In this document: positions 35,532-44,177 of the stretch, piece by piece
Layout of the letters: the number at the start of each line of letters is the position of its first letter
Numbering within the stretch: position 1 is the first letter of the stretch
Assembly (NCBI RefSeq): GCF_000381365.1
Contig: NZ_KB905467.1
Location: 930,149-985,661, forward strand
DNA: 55,513 bases
From: Bacteroides salyersiae WAL 10018 = DSM 18765 = JCM 12988
GTDB lineage: Bacteria; Bacteroidota; Bacteroidia; Bacteroidales; Bacteroidaceae
Reading direction: 5' to 3'
Translations under genes and position numbers: made by a program
The notes under the pieces: generated by a model
Databases searched by the model: none
What the model saw: the letters and a program-made list of their open reading frames with translations, nothing else
Told to the model about the DNA's origin: nothing

Positions 35532-36845
35532 ATGACTATCTTGCGAACAATGAGACACTTCTCGTCCATGAATATTGCGGCGAGTATTTTGCTATTTCTG
35601 ACAGCGATTGCTGCTGCTATTATTGCCAACTCTCCAGTGGCTCCTGTCTATCAGGAATTCCTGTTGCATGAACTTCATTTCCGGATTGGCAATTTTAATC
35701 TGCTTTCTCATGGAGGTCAGAATCTGACAATGATCGAGTTTATTAATGACGGATTGATGACTGTCTTTTTTCTGTTGGTAGGATTGGAGATAAAACGTGA
35801 ATTGTTGGTTGGAGAGCTGTCTTCTTTCCGGAAAGCGGCATTGCCGTTTATCGCTGCCTGTGGTGGTATGCTGTTTCCTGTTTTAGTCTATTCATTTGTT
35901 TGTGCGCCGGGTGCTCCGGGCGGGCAAGGGCTTGCTATACCGATGGCTACGGATATTGCTTTCTCGCTGGGAGTACTGAGCCTGTTGGGAAAGCGCGTGC
36001 CGTTGAGTCTGAAAATTTTTCTGACGGCTTTTGCCGTAGTCGATGATATTGGAGGTATTCTTGTTATTGCTGTTTTTTATAGCTCTCATGTGGCTTATGG
36101 ATATTTGTTGGTAGCTATTTTACTTTTAATCTTACTTTATTTCGTCGGTAAACGGGCGGTTGCCAATAAATTGTTTTTTCTGGTTATCGGTGTTGTTATC
36201 TGGTATCTGTTTTTACAATCGGGCATTCATAGTACGATTGCCGGGGTACTGTTGGCTTTTGTAATACCTGCCAAACCTCAACTGCGTGCAGGCAGATATA
36301 TCGAACGTATCCGGCGTATCATCAATACTTTTCCGGTTATGGGTGAGAATGATATTGTATTGACCAATGAGCAGATAGCACAGTTGAAAAGAGTGGAGTC
36401 GGCTTCCGATCGCGTGATCAGTCCTTTGCAGTCTCTGGAAGATAATCTTCATGGAGTGGTTAATTATATCATTCTTCCTCTGTTCGCTTTTGTGAATGCA
36501 GGAGTGGTGTTCAGTGGTGGAGGAGAAGTGATAGGGGAAGTGAGCATTGCCGTAGCTTTAGGATTATTGTGTGGTAAATTTCTGGGTATTTACTTCTTTA
36601 CGTGGTTGGCTGTTAAAAGTAAGCTTACGCCTATGCCGCAAGGTATGGACTGGAAAAACATTGCCGGTGTTGCTTTGCTGGGTGGTATCGGTTTTACGGT
36701 ATCTTTGTTTATTGCAAATCTGTCATTCGGTGTAACCCATCCGGTATTGCTGAATCAAGCTAAATTTGGTGTACTTTCCGGTACGGCTTTGGCAGGTATT
36801 TTGGGGTATATTGTGTTATATCTCGTATTACCGAAGAAAAGATAA
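35532..36845 (+). CDS. nhaA: Na+/H+ antiporter NhaA
   Basis: A 437-aa NhaA antiporter that exports Na+ in exchange for protons. Key acidic residues are present: D141 in ATDIAF and the D171-D172 pair in VDDIGG, equivalent to E. coli D133 and D163-D164. Twelve hydrophobic segments are visible. A hydrophilic insertion at about residues 255-305 (RYIERIRRIINTFPVMGEND...) is longer than in E. coli but usual for Bacteroidetes. It follows another antiporter-like gene in the same direction. Confidence 0.96.
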   Translation: MTILRTMRHFSSMNIAASILLFLTAIAAAIIANSPVAPVYQEFLLHELHFRIGNFNLLSHGGQNLTMIEFINDGLMTVFFLLVGLEIKRELLVGELSSFRKAALPFIAACGGMLFPVLVYSFVCAPGAPGGQGLAIPMATDIAFSLGVLSLLGKRVPLSLKIFLTAFAVVDDIGGILVIAVFYSSHVAYGYLLVAILLLILLYFVGKRAVANKLFFLVIGVVIWYLFLQSGIHSTIAGVLLAFVIPAKPQLRAGRYIERIRRIINTFPVMGENDIVLTNEQIAQLKRVESASDRVISPLQSLEDNLHGVVNYIILPLFAFVNAGVVFSGGGEVIGEVSIAVALGLLCGKFLGIYFFTWLAVKSKLTPMPQGMDWKNIAGVALLGGIGFTVSLFIANLSFGVTHPVLLNQAKFGVLSGTALAGILGYIVLYLVLPKKR

Positions 36846-36898
36846 CCAAAGAATCTGTTTCTTTTCTGAAGAAAAGAGTAAGGCATCATCTTTTTCTG

Positions 36899-36906
36899 TA
36901 GTTTTG
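36899..36906 (+). promoter_or_regulatory. -7 box of the DUF3352-like gene
   Basis: TAGTTTTG, a full TAnnTTTG match, 23 bp before the ATG at 36930. Confidence 0.55.
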
Positions 36907-36929
36907 TCCACTTAAGCTAACAACTGATT

Positions 36930-38975
36930 ATGATGGATGAATTTAATGATGTTCAGCAAGAACAATGTTTCGATTTCGGAGAGAAAAAGAATACTGCACG
37001 GAAAACTATAAAGAGAACTTTGCTTGTAATAGGGGTGACATTGGCAGTTTATATGGTATACTCTATAGTTCATTTATTTCTTTCCCCTGATCGTAATATT
37101 CAGCAGGTCTATTTAGTCCCGGAAGACGCTGCATTTATCATTCAATCGTCCGCTCCGGTCAAGGATTGGGAAAAGTTCAGTGGAAGTGAAACATGGCAAT
37201 GCCTGAAGAAAGCGAAATCTTTTGAGGAAATAACGAAAAGTGTGGAGACATTGGATTCGATTGTTAAGGGCAACAAAGTATTGTTGTCACTTGTCGGTAA
37301 GCGGGATATGCTTATTTCAATTCATAAGACTCGTACTTCCGATTGGGATTTTCTGATTATTCTGGATATGCAGAAAGCATCCAAGATCGATTTGTTGAAA
37401 GATCAGATTGAGACAGTGCTGACGATGGCTGGCAATTCGGTCACTAACCGAAATTATAATGGCATTAATATTCTTGAAATGCGCGATCCGGATACGCGTG
37501 CTATTTTTTATACGGCTTTTGTCGACAATCATTTTGTGGCTTCTTATACATCCAAACTGGTAGAAGCTGCCATCGATTCGCGTGATAAACCCAAAATAGG
37601 GCTCGATCGTGCCTTTATCGAAGCCGAGAGGTTGGTTTCCGGCAAAGGTCTTGTCCGGGTGTTTATTAATTATGCACGTTTACCTCAGTTTATGGCTATC
37701 TATTTGGGGGCTAAAAACGAGTACATCGATATGTTCAGTAATTCCATGGATTTTGCCGGTCTTTATTTCAATACGGATAAAAAAAGGATGGAAGTAAAAG
37801 GTTATACATTACAAAAAGATACGGCCGATCCTTACGTCATTGCTTTGCTGAATTCGGGAAGGCATAAAATGAAAGCACATGAGATTTTGTCCGGGCGGAC
37901 AGCTTTTTATACTAATATCGGTTTTAATAATCCGATAACTTTTGTGAAAGAGTTGGAGAGTGCTCTTTCTGTTCATGACAAACCGTTGTATGATTCTTAT
38001 AATAGTTCCCGGAAAAAGATCGAAGGATTGTTTGGCATCTCTCTGGAAGAGAACTTTCTGAGTTGGATGTCGGGAGAATTTGCCATTACGCAGTCCGAGC
38101 CGGGCTTGTTGGGACATGAGCCCGAACTTATTTTAGCTATCGGTGTAAAAAGTATCAAGGATGCCCGTAAGAATATGGAATTCATTGAAAAGAAAGTAAA
38201 ACGGCGTACTCCGGTTAAAGTCAAAACGGTTCATTATAAAGATTTCGAGATCAACTATATTGAAATGAAAGGTTTCTTTCGTTTATTTTTCGGAGGATTG
38301 TTTGATAAGTTCGAGAAACCATATTATACATATGTAGATGATTATGTGGTTTTCAGTAATAAGGCTTCGTCTTTGCTTTCATTTGTAGAAGATTATGAAC
38401 AGAAGAACTTATTGAAAAACACCTTAGGATTTAAAAATTCATTTTCATATTTGAACTCGAGTTCGACTCTCTTTTTGTATACGGATGTGCATAAGTTCTA
38501 TTCTCAGCTGAAACCAATGATGAATGCTGCCACATGGAATGAAATACGGGCCAATAAGGAGGTTTTGTATTCATTTCCTTATTGGACAATGCAGATTGTG
38601 GGTAATAAGGAGTCGGCTTCTTTGCAGTATGTGATGGATTATAGTCCTTATGTTCCCGAAACTATTGCTGCGATTGATACGGATGAAGAAGATGAGGAAA
38701 TGGATGAGGATGCTGCTACGGAGAAAGAGCAAATGAGTGAACTGAAGCGTTTTTATGTCGAGAAGTTTGAAGGAAATGTTTTGCGGGAGTTTTATCCGGA
38801 AGGTGCACTGAAAAGTGAAGCAGAAGTAAAAGAAGGGAAACGTCATGGACGTTATCGCGAATATTATGAAAATGGAAAACTGAAACTTCGCGGGAAGTAT
38901 GCCAATAACTTACCTAAAGGTACATGGAAGTATTATACGGACGGGGGGGAGTTTGAACGTAAAGAGAAATATTAA
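36930..38975 (+). CDS. DUF3352-like membrane-anchored protein with C-terminal MORN-like repeats
   Basis: A 681-aa protein with a short cytoplasmic N-terminus, one membrane anchor (TLLVIGVTLAVYMVYSIVHLFL, about residues 29-50) and a long exported domain resembling DUF3352. It then has an acidic linker (DEEDEEMDEDAATEKEQ, about 598-614) and a C-terminal block with MORN-like repeats (REFYPEGALKSEAEVKEGKRHGRYREYYENGKLK..., about 630-681). Such repeats also occur in antitoxin-like proteins, but no toxin gene is adjacent. The function is unknown. The first two codons are both Met, so the start may be one codon later. Confidence 0.75.
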   Translation: MMDEFNDVQQEQCFDFGEKKNTARKTIKRTLLVIGVTLAVYMVYSIVHLFLSPDRNIQQVYLVPEDAAFIIQSSAPVKDWEKFSGSETWQCLKKAKSFEEITKSVETLDSIVKGNKVLLSLVGKRDMLISIHKTRTSDWDFLIILDMQKASKIDLLKDQIETVLTMAGNSVTNRNYNGINILEMRDPDTRAIFYTAFVDNHFVASYTSKLVEAAIDSRDKPKIGLDRAFIEAERLVSGKGLVRVFINYARLPQFMAIYLGAKNEYIDMFSNSMDFAGLYFNTDKKRMEVKGYTLQKDTADPYVIALLNSGRHKMKAHEILSGRTAFYTNIGFNNPITFVKELESALSVHDKPLYDSYNSSRKKIEGLFGISLEENFLSWMSGEFAITQSEPGLLGHEPELILAIGVKSIKDARKNMEFIEKKVKRRTPVKVKTVHYKDFEINYIEMKGFFRLFFGGLFDKFEKPYYTYVDDYVVFSNKASSLLSFVEDYEQKNLLKNTLGFKNSFSYLNSSSTLFLYTDVHKFYSQLKPMMNAATWNEIRANKEVLYSFPYWTMQIVGNKESASLQYVMDYSPYVPETIAAIDTDEEDEEMDEDAATEKEQMSELKRFYVEKFEGNVLREFYPEGALKSEAEVKEGKRHGRYREYYENGKLKLRGKYANNLPKGTWKYYTDGGEFERKEKY

Positions 38976-39105
38976 TTGTTATATTGGGCTTTGATATAGT
39001 TTTATTAAATAGCAAACCTCTGATTGATCAGATGAAAATGCATGCTTAATTATGTATTACTTATTTTTTTCTTAAGAAATAAAATTATGTCGGAATTTTA
39101 TTTGT

Positions 39106-39176
39106 AATTTAGTTGTCGATAATCGTTTGTATAGTCTGATTAATCAGGATTGATATATAAATTGTTCTTTGAAATG
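39106..39176 (+). promoter_or_regulatory. Upstream part of the CRISPR array 1 leader, left of the IS
   Basis: The stretch from 39106 (AATTTAGTTGTCGATAAT) aligns with the leader of array 2 at 54550 onward. It is cut off at 39176 by the IS256-family element, and the remaining leader resumes at 40542. Confidence 0.75.
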
Positions 39177-39244
39177 GCACTATAAAATATTTTGTGTAAA
39201 TGTAAAATACGGGCTTCAGTATGGGTTCCGTATTTTTTATTTAA

Positions 39245-39252
39245 TAGCTTTG
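39245..39252 (+). promoter_or_regulatory. -7 box of the transposase gene
   Basis: TAGCTTTG, a full TAnnTTTG match. It ends only 4 bp before the first ATG (39257), so transcription may begin at or after that codon and the ATG at 39269 could be the functional start. Confidence 0.5.
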
Positions 39253-39256
39253 CAAA

Positions 39257-40489
39257 ATGAAGAAAATTATGAAAGAGAAGAATCATGTAGTGCCTGATGA
39301 GGTATTAAGTAAGGAGTTCCTTAGCCAGTTCAAAACAGAAGCTGATGTCAGCAAGTTTCTGAAGCAGTTACACGCGCAGGTATTGGAGAAAATGCTTGAA
39401 GGTGAGATGGATGCCCATCTGGGTTATGAGAAGAATTCGGTTTCCGGTCATAACAGCGGCAATTCCCGTAACGGCAGCTACCCCAAGAAAATCCAAACCG
39501 AACACGGTGAAGCGGTCATACCTATTCCCCGTGACCGTAACGGTGAATTCGAGCCCATAGTTGTTCCCAAACACGAGAGTCGTGGGCTTTCCATAGAAAA
39601 ACTTGTTATCTCCCTATATGCCAAAGGAATGAGCGTGTCCGACATAGAAGAGGAGATGCGTGAAATCTATGAGATAGAACTGTCCACATCAGCCATTTCC
39701 ATCATCACGAACAAAGTCAATCAAGCTGCTCAGGAATGGCAGAACCGCCCTTTGGACCCGGTCTATCTTATCGTTTGGATGGACGGTATTGTCTTCAAGG
39801 TTCGTGACAACGGTAAAATCATCAACAAGACTGTCTATCTCTGTATCGGTCTGAAACAGAACGGCTTGAAGGAAGTCCTTGGCATGTGGGTGGGAAAATC
39901 AGAAAGTTCTTCATTCTGGATGGGTGTCCTGACAGATTTGAAGGCCCGCGGAGTGCAGGACATACTGATTACCTGCACTGACAACCTGAACGGATTTACC
40001 GACACCATACGTGCCGTATTTCCTCAATCTTCCACGCAAATATGTGTCGTACATCAGATTAGGAACTCCTGCAAATATGTCGTTTACAAGGACAAGAAAG
40101 AGTTTACAGCCGATATGAAGAACATCTATAACGCGCCCAACAAGGAGGCTGCTGCCGTGGAACTGGATAATTTGGAAAAGAAATGGGGAGGGAAGTACCC
40201 TTATGCCATCCTCTCATGGAGGAATAACTGGGATGACCTGACTGTTTTCTTCCAGTTCCCATTGGAAATCAGGAAAATAATCTACACAACAAACCTCATA
40301 GAAAATCTGAATGGAAAAATCAGAAAGTACACTAAATCAAAACTTTCATTCCCTTCGGATGATGCTGTGAAGAAAATGGTATACCTTTCTCTGATGGAGA
40401 TTGAGAAGAAATGGACAATGCCGATTACTAACTGGGGATTGATTATGAATCAATTTATGCTTATTTTTGAAAACAGAATTCAGATATAA
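39257..40489 (+). CDS. IS256 family transposase
   Basis: A 410-aa Mutator/IS256-type DDE transposase, apparently intact. The catalytic residues are D176 in VWMDGIVF, D242 in TCTDNLNGF and E349 in TTNLIENLNGKIR. The family's conserved CVVHQIRNS motif lies between the last two. The N-terminal region contains the usual HLGYEKN segment. The promoter is inside the element and very close to the first ATG, so the real start may be 39269. Inserted in the CRISPR 1 leader, it reads toward the array. Confidence 0.95.
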   Translation: MKKIMKEKNHVVPDEVLSKEFLSQFKTEADVSKFLKQLHAQVLEKMLEGEMDAHLGYEKNSVSGHNSGNSRNGSYPKKIQTEHGEAVIPIPRDRNGEFEPIVVPKHESRGLSIEKLVISLYAKGMSVSDIEEEMREIYEIELSTSAISIITNKVNQAAQEWQNRPLDPVYLIVWMDGIVFKVRDNGKIINKTVYLCIGLKQNGLKEVLGMWVGKSESSSFWMGVLTDLKARGVQDILITCTDNLNGFTDTIRAVFPQSSTQICVVHQIRNSCKYVVYKDKKEFTADMKNIYNAPNKEAAAVELDNLEKKWGGKYPYAILSWRNNWDDLTVFFQFPLEIRKIIYTTNLIENLNGKIRKYTKSKLSFPSDDAVKKMVYLSLMEIEKKWTMPITNWGLIMNQFMLIFENRIQI

Positions 40490-40541
40490 GAGAACTTATA
40501 ACTGAATCCCGTTTCTATTTACACAAAATTATGGATACTGC

Positions 40542-40692
40542 CTTTGAAATGTTGATATACAGTGAAATAGCTATTGTGTCGATGTCCCATGCTTTTTATA
40601 CGATTAACCATCGACATAATTGATGTTATAAAATGGTGTTGTTTATTGGATAACTTGCTTATTATTAGATGTCTTTTTTGAATATTTAATGG
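40542..40692 (+). promoter_or_regulatory. Array-proximal part of the CRISPR array 1 leader
   Basis: 151 bp remain between the IS and the first repeat. They match the array 2 leader (TTGATATACAGTGAAATAG is identical) and contain the inverted repeat TGTCGATG/CATCGACA at 40577-40584 and 40609-40616, 76 bp before the first repeat. Confidence 0.8.
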
Positions 40693-41041
40693 GTCTTAAT
40701 TGTACCGTTATGGAATTGAAACTGAAGCTGCAACACTGGGAGCGTCAAAACCGCTAAAGTCTTAATTGTACCGTTATGGAATTGAAACAGGGAATGATAG
40801 CGATCAGATAGCTGTGTTGTGTGTCTTAATTGTACCGTTATGGAATTGAAACAACTGTATTACCAGGCAACGGCATACCTGTATAAGGTTTAATTGTACC
40901 GTTATGGAATTGAAACCGCATCCCACAGCTCTACAATAGCATCATCTATAGTCTTAATTGTACCGTTATGGAATTGAAACCGGATTGTAAGCCCCCAACG
41001 GGTTACAGCTTTTGTTTGTCTTAATTGTACCGTTATGGAAT
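40693..41041 (+). CRISPR. CRISPR array 1 (6 repeats, 5 spacers), distant from cas genes
   Basis: The 30-bp repeat begins GTCTTAATTGTACCGTTATG and ends GAATTGAAAC. Repeats start at 40693, 40759, 40823, 40887, 40951 and 41018. Spacers are 34-37 bp. The fourth repeat has two changes near its 5' end. The last is cut after about 23-24 bp, which marks the leader-distal end. The leader is on the left and holds an IS. The repeat differs from array 2 at positions 3 and 18. Confidence 0.96.
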
Positions 41042-41047
41042 AACTTG

Positions 41048-41069
41048 AGATTACTCTTATGTGTAATCT
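41048..41069 (+). terminator. Small hairpin after CRISPR array 1
   Basis: AGATTAC (41048-41054) pairs with GTAATCT (41063-41069) around an 8-nt loop, and TTTG follows. It could end the array transcript, but it is weak. Confidence 0.4.
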
Positions 41070-41174
41070 TTTGCTATCTATGTTACTACTCTTTTATTTG
41101 TTAAAAAATACAAGAAGAAAACGCGCAATTATATTCTTTTATATCATTTAACATCAGATAATTAACCTAATTTC

Positions 41175-41182
41175 TATTTTTG
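41175..41182 (+). promoter_or_regulatory. -7 box of the NEW3/ABC operon
   Basis: TATTTTTG followed by AG, a full TAnnTTTG match, 49 bp before the ATG at 41232. Confidence 0.55.
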
Positions 41183-41231
41183 AGACCCCAATTCGACAAT
41201 TCATATTTAATTATTAACCTATATATTTTAT

Positions 41232-42383
41232 ATGACTATGCGAACTAATTATTTATTATTTTTAGTAATCATGTTGGGAATATTTCCCTTGAGTCACACA
41301 CAAGCATCCGATTCTATTTCAAACAATGTAGTACTTTATTCTCCTTACACGAAAATCTCAGTATCGCCCGGAGAAAGTATTAACTACAGTATCGATTTAA
41401 TAAATAATGGTAGTGAGATTTATAATGAGAATATCTCATTGAGTGGATTGCCGTCCAGTTGGAAATACGATATAAAATCCGGTAGTTGGAATATCAAACA
41501 ATTAGCTGTACTGCCCAATGAAAAAAAGAATTTCAGTTTAACGGTGAATGTACCGCTAAAGATAAATCGAGGTAATTACAACTTTTTAGTATCAGCCGGC
41601 GAGGCGAAACTTCCACTTTCCATTATTGTAGCACAGCAAGGTACCTATCAGAGCGAATTTACAACAGATCAACCCAATATGCAAGGTAATTCCAAGGCAA
41701 ATTTTACTTTTAGCACTACACTGAAAAATCAAACTGCAGATCAGCAACTTTATGCCTTGATGGCCGATGCTCCCAGAGGCTGGAATGTCATTTTTAAACC
41801 AAACTACAAGCAGGCTACTTCTGCACAGATTGAAGCTAATGCAAGTCAGAATATTACTATCGAAATTACTCCTGCTGCTAATACAGAAACCGGTACATAT
41901 AAAATTCCTGTGCGGGCTGTAACTAAAAGTACTTCTGCCGAGTTGGCATTGGAAGTTGCCATTACAGGTACGTTTCAGATGGAATTGACTACACCGCAAG
42001 GATTATTGAGTTCGGACATTACGGCCGGAGATACCAAACGTATTGACTTGGAAATTGTAAATTCCGGTTCGTCTATGCTGAAAGATATTCAGTTGACATC
42101 GCGTAAGCCTTCTGATTGGGAGGTGTCTTTTGAGCCTTCTAAAGTTGAATCATTGAAAGCGGGGGCTATTGCCAACGTGACCGCTATTCTTAAAGCTTCA
42201 TCGAAAGCTCTTCCCGGTGATTATGTGGTGACAATAGATGCCAAAACTCCTGAAGTAAATGCCAATGCACAATTTCGGATAGCGGTCAAAACTCCCTTGA
42301 TATGGGGATGGATGGGGGCACTTGTCATCGTTGTTACTATTGGAGGCGTTTATTTTCTGTTCCGTAAATATGGGAGGAGGTAG
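41232..42383 (+). CDS. NEW3-domain exported protein with C-terminal membrane anchor
   Basis: A 383-aa exported protein. It has a signal peptide (TNYLLFLVIMLGIFPLSHTQA), then three tandem Ig-like/NEW3 domains of about 100 residues each. The recurrent pattern is INNGSEIYNENISLSGLPSSWKYD, APRGWNVIFKP, and VNSGSSMLKDIQLTSRKPSDWEVSFEP. A C-terminal transmembrane helix (WGWMGALVIVVTIGGVYFLF) and a basic tail follow. The domains should sit outside the cytoplasmic membrane. It overlaps or nearly abuts an ABC ATPase and a permease, so it is probably an accessory or substrate-binding part of that exporter. The substrate is unknown. A start two codons later (41238) is possible. Confidence 0.85.
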   Translation: MTMRTNYLLFLVIMLGIFPLSHTQASDSISNNVVLYSPYTKISVSPGESINYSIDLINNGSEIYNENISLSGLPSSWKYDIKSGSWNIKQLAVLPNEKKNFSLTVNVPLKINRGNYNFLVSAGEAKLPLSIIVAQQGTYQSEFTTDQPNMQGNSKANFTFSTTLKNQTADQQLYALMADAPRGWNVIFKPNYKQATSAQIEANASQNITIEITPAANTETGTYKIPVRAVTKSTSAELALEVAITGTFQMELTTPQGLLSSDITAGDTKRIDLEIVNSGSSMLKDIQLTSRKPSDWEVSFEPSKVESLKAGAIANVTAILKASSKALPGDYVVTIDAKTPEVNANAQFRIAVKTPLIWGWMGALVIVVTIGGVYFLFRKYGRR

Positions 42384-42386
42384 ATT

Positions 42387-43121
42387 ATGGGTGAAGAAGT
42401 AATCGTACTCACTGATTTGACAAAAAAATATGGGAGCTTTACAGCAGTAGATCATATTTGCTTGTCGGTCGGGAAAGGAGAGATTTTCGGTTTGCTTGGC
42501 CCTAATGGAGCCGGAAAGTCGACTACGATTCTTATGATGCTCGGACTAACGGAACCTACTTCGGGCAGCGTCTCTATTTGTGGTATTGATGCAACGAAAC
42601 GTCCCATAGAGGTAAAAAGAAAAATCGGATATTTGCCCGAAGATGTTGGTTTCTATGATGATATGACGGGTGTTGAAAATCTGGTCTATACGGCTGCCCT
42701 GAATGGAATGATGCCGGAGAGAGCTCAGGCGAAAGCTAAAGAACTAATGGCTCGTGTAGGATTGGGTGAACAAACGCAGAAGAAAACCGGGAAATACTCG
42801 CGTGGGATGAGGCAAAGATTGGGATTGGCTGATGTCTTAATTAAAGATCCGGAAATAATAATATTGGATGAGCCGACGTCGGGGATAGATCCTGCAGGGG
42901 TTCAGGAATTTATCTCTCTTATTAAACAATTAAGTCGTGAGGAAAAGTTGACTGTATTGTTTTCGTCTCATAATTTGGATCAGGTACAAAAGGTATGTGA
43001 CAATGTCGGTTTATTTAATCGAGGGAAGCTTGTTGCACTCATCAACCTATCCGAATTGGAAAAGGAACATCGCGAATTAACAGATATTTATAATCAATAC
43101 TTTATGGAAGGAGGATTGTAA
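42387..43121 (+). CDS. ABC transporter ATP-binding protein
   Basis: A 244-aa ABC ATPase. Walker A GPNGAGKST is at residues 38-46, the signature SRGMRQRLG (a variant of LSGGQ) is near 138-146, Walker B IIILDEPTSG is near 157-166, and the H-loop is FSSHNLDQVQK. It resembles the CcmA/NatA-type ATPases of ABC-2 exporters. It lies 3 bp after the NEW3 gene and 1 bp before the permease gene, so the three form one operon. The role is export of an unknown substrate. Confidence 0.95.
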   Translation: MGEEVIVLTDLTKKYGSFTAVDHICLSVGKGEIFGLLGPNGAGKSTTILMMLGLTEPTSGSVSICGIDATKRPIEVKRKIGYLPEDVGFYDDMTGVENLVYTAALNGMMPERAQAKAKELMARVGLGEQTQKKTGKYSRGMRQRLGLADVLIKDPEIIILDEPTSGIDPAGVQEFISLIKQLSREEKLTVLFSSHNLDQVQKVCDNVGLFNRGKLVALINLSELEKEHRELTDIYNQYFMEGGL

Positions 43122-43122
43122 A

Positions 43123-44079
43123 ATGAATAAAGTAAAACATCCGTTTTGGGTTATTGTCCATAAAGAGATTGCCGATCATGTACACAGTTTGCGTTTTATC
43201 ATTTTGATAAGCATCATTGTATTGACTTGCATGGGAGCTTTGTATACGGCCCTTACCAATATCGGTGCAGCAATAAAGCCCGATGATCCGGATGGCTCGT
43301 TTCTTTTTTTGAAACTTTTTACGGTATCGGATGGAACGCTGCCTTCATTTGTTCTTTTCATTAATTTTTTAGGTCCCTTACTGGGGATAGCACTTGGTTT
43401 TGATGCTGTCAATTCCGAGCAGAATAAAGGAACACTCAGCCGTATGCTTGCACAGCCTATCCATCGTGATTGTATTATCAATGCAAAGTTTGTGGCAGCA
43501 TTGATAATTATAGGTGCTTTATTGTTTGCACTTGGATTACTGGTGATGGGGTGTGGATTGATCGCTATTGGCATTCCTCCTACGCCGGAAGAGTTCTGGA
43601 GGATCATCCTTTTTATTATCACTGGTATTTTTTATGTGGCATTCTGGTTGAATATATCTATTTTGTTTTCTCTTTGCTTTCGTCAAGCTGCAACTTCTGC
43701 GTTGGCTTCGGTTGCAGTTTGGTTGTTTTTCAGCGTGTTTTATGCAATGATAGTCAATGTGGTGGCCAAGGCGTTGAGTCCATCTGGTATGGTGTCTGTA
43801 TATCATCAGATCAGTTATCAGAAATTCATTTTGGGACTGATGCGGTTGGCACCAAGTGAGTTATTTAATGAAGCGACCACAACATTGCTGATGCCTTCTA
43901 TCCGAAGTCTGGGACCGTTGACAATGGAGCAATTGCAGGGAGCCATTCCCAGTCCGTTACCTTTGGGAGAAAGTATAATGATTGTTTGGTCGCAATTGAC
44001 GGGGTTGATAGCTGCCACTGTTGTTTGTTTTGCTATATCTTATATTGTATTTATGAGGAGAGAAGTCCGTTCCAGATAG
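43123..44079 (+). CDS. ABC transporter permease (ABC-2 type)
   Basis: A 318-aa membrane protein with six hydrophobic segments and a long extracytoplasmic loop between helices 1 and 2. It includes the ABC-2-type hallmark FDAVNSEQNKGTLSRMLAQPIHRDCIINAK near residues 89-118. It resembles permeases of the NosY/ABC-2 class, which are often paired with NEW3-domain proteins. It directly follows its ATPase and ends before a bidirectional terminator. Confidence 0.9.
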   Translation: MNKVKHPFWVIVHKEIADHVHSLRFIILISIIVLTCMGALYTALTNIGAAIKPDDPDGSFLFLKLFTVSDGTLPSFVLFINFLGPLLGIALGFDAVNSEQNKGTLSRMLAQPIHRDCIINAKFVAALIIIGALLFALGLLVMGCGLIAIGIPPTPEEFWRIILFIITGIFYVAFWLNISILFSLCFRQAATSALASVAVWLFFSVFYAMIVNVVAKALSPSGMVSVYHQISYQKFILGLMRLAPSELFNEATTTLLMPSIRSLGPLTMEQLQGAIPSPLPLGESIMIVWSQLTGLIAATVVCFAISYIVFMRREVRSR

Positions 44080-44103
44080 TATCTTAATATGGATACCCAG
44101 AAT

Positions 44104-44150
44104 AAACAGAACTCCGAAAGTTGAATATGAAAACTTTCGGAGTTCTGTTT
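44104..44150. terminator. Bidirectional terminator between the ABC operon and map-rmuC
   Basis: A perfect 19-bp stem (44104-44122 with 44132-44150, core AGAACTCCGAAAGTT) and a 9-nt loop, with AAA and TTT ends. It serves two convergent operons. Confidence 0.93.
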
Positions 44151-44177
44151 GTATTATAGTGTGGGTATTTGCTTTAT

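Larger units (their letters stand above)
39177..40541 (+). mobile_element. IS256-family insertion sequence, complete
   Basis: About 1,365 bp. The left end starts GCACTATAAAATATTTTGTG and the right end is its imperfect inverse, with 20 of 25 terminal positions matching. CTTTGAAATG flanks it on both sides (39167-39176 and 40542-40551). This is a direct duplication close to the 8-9 bp usual for the family, the extra base possibly being chance. Removing the element and one copy recreates a leader that aligns with array 2. Confidence 0.9.
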
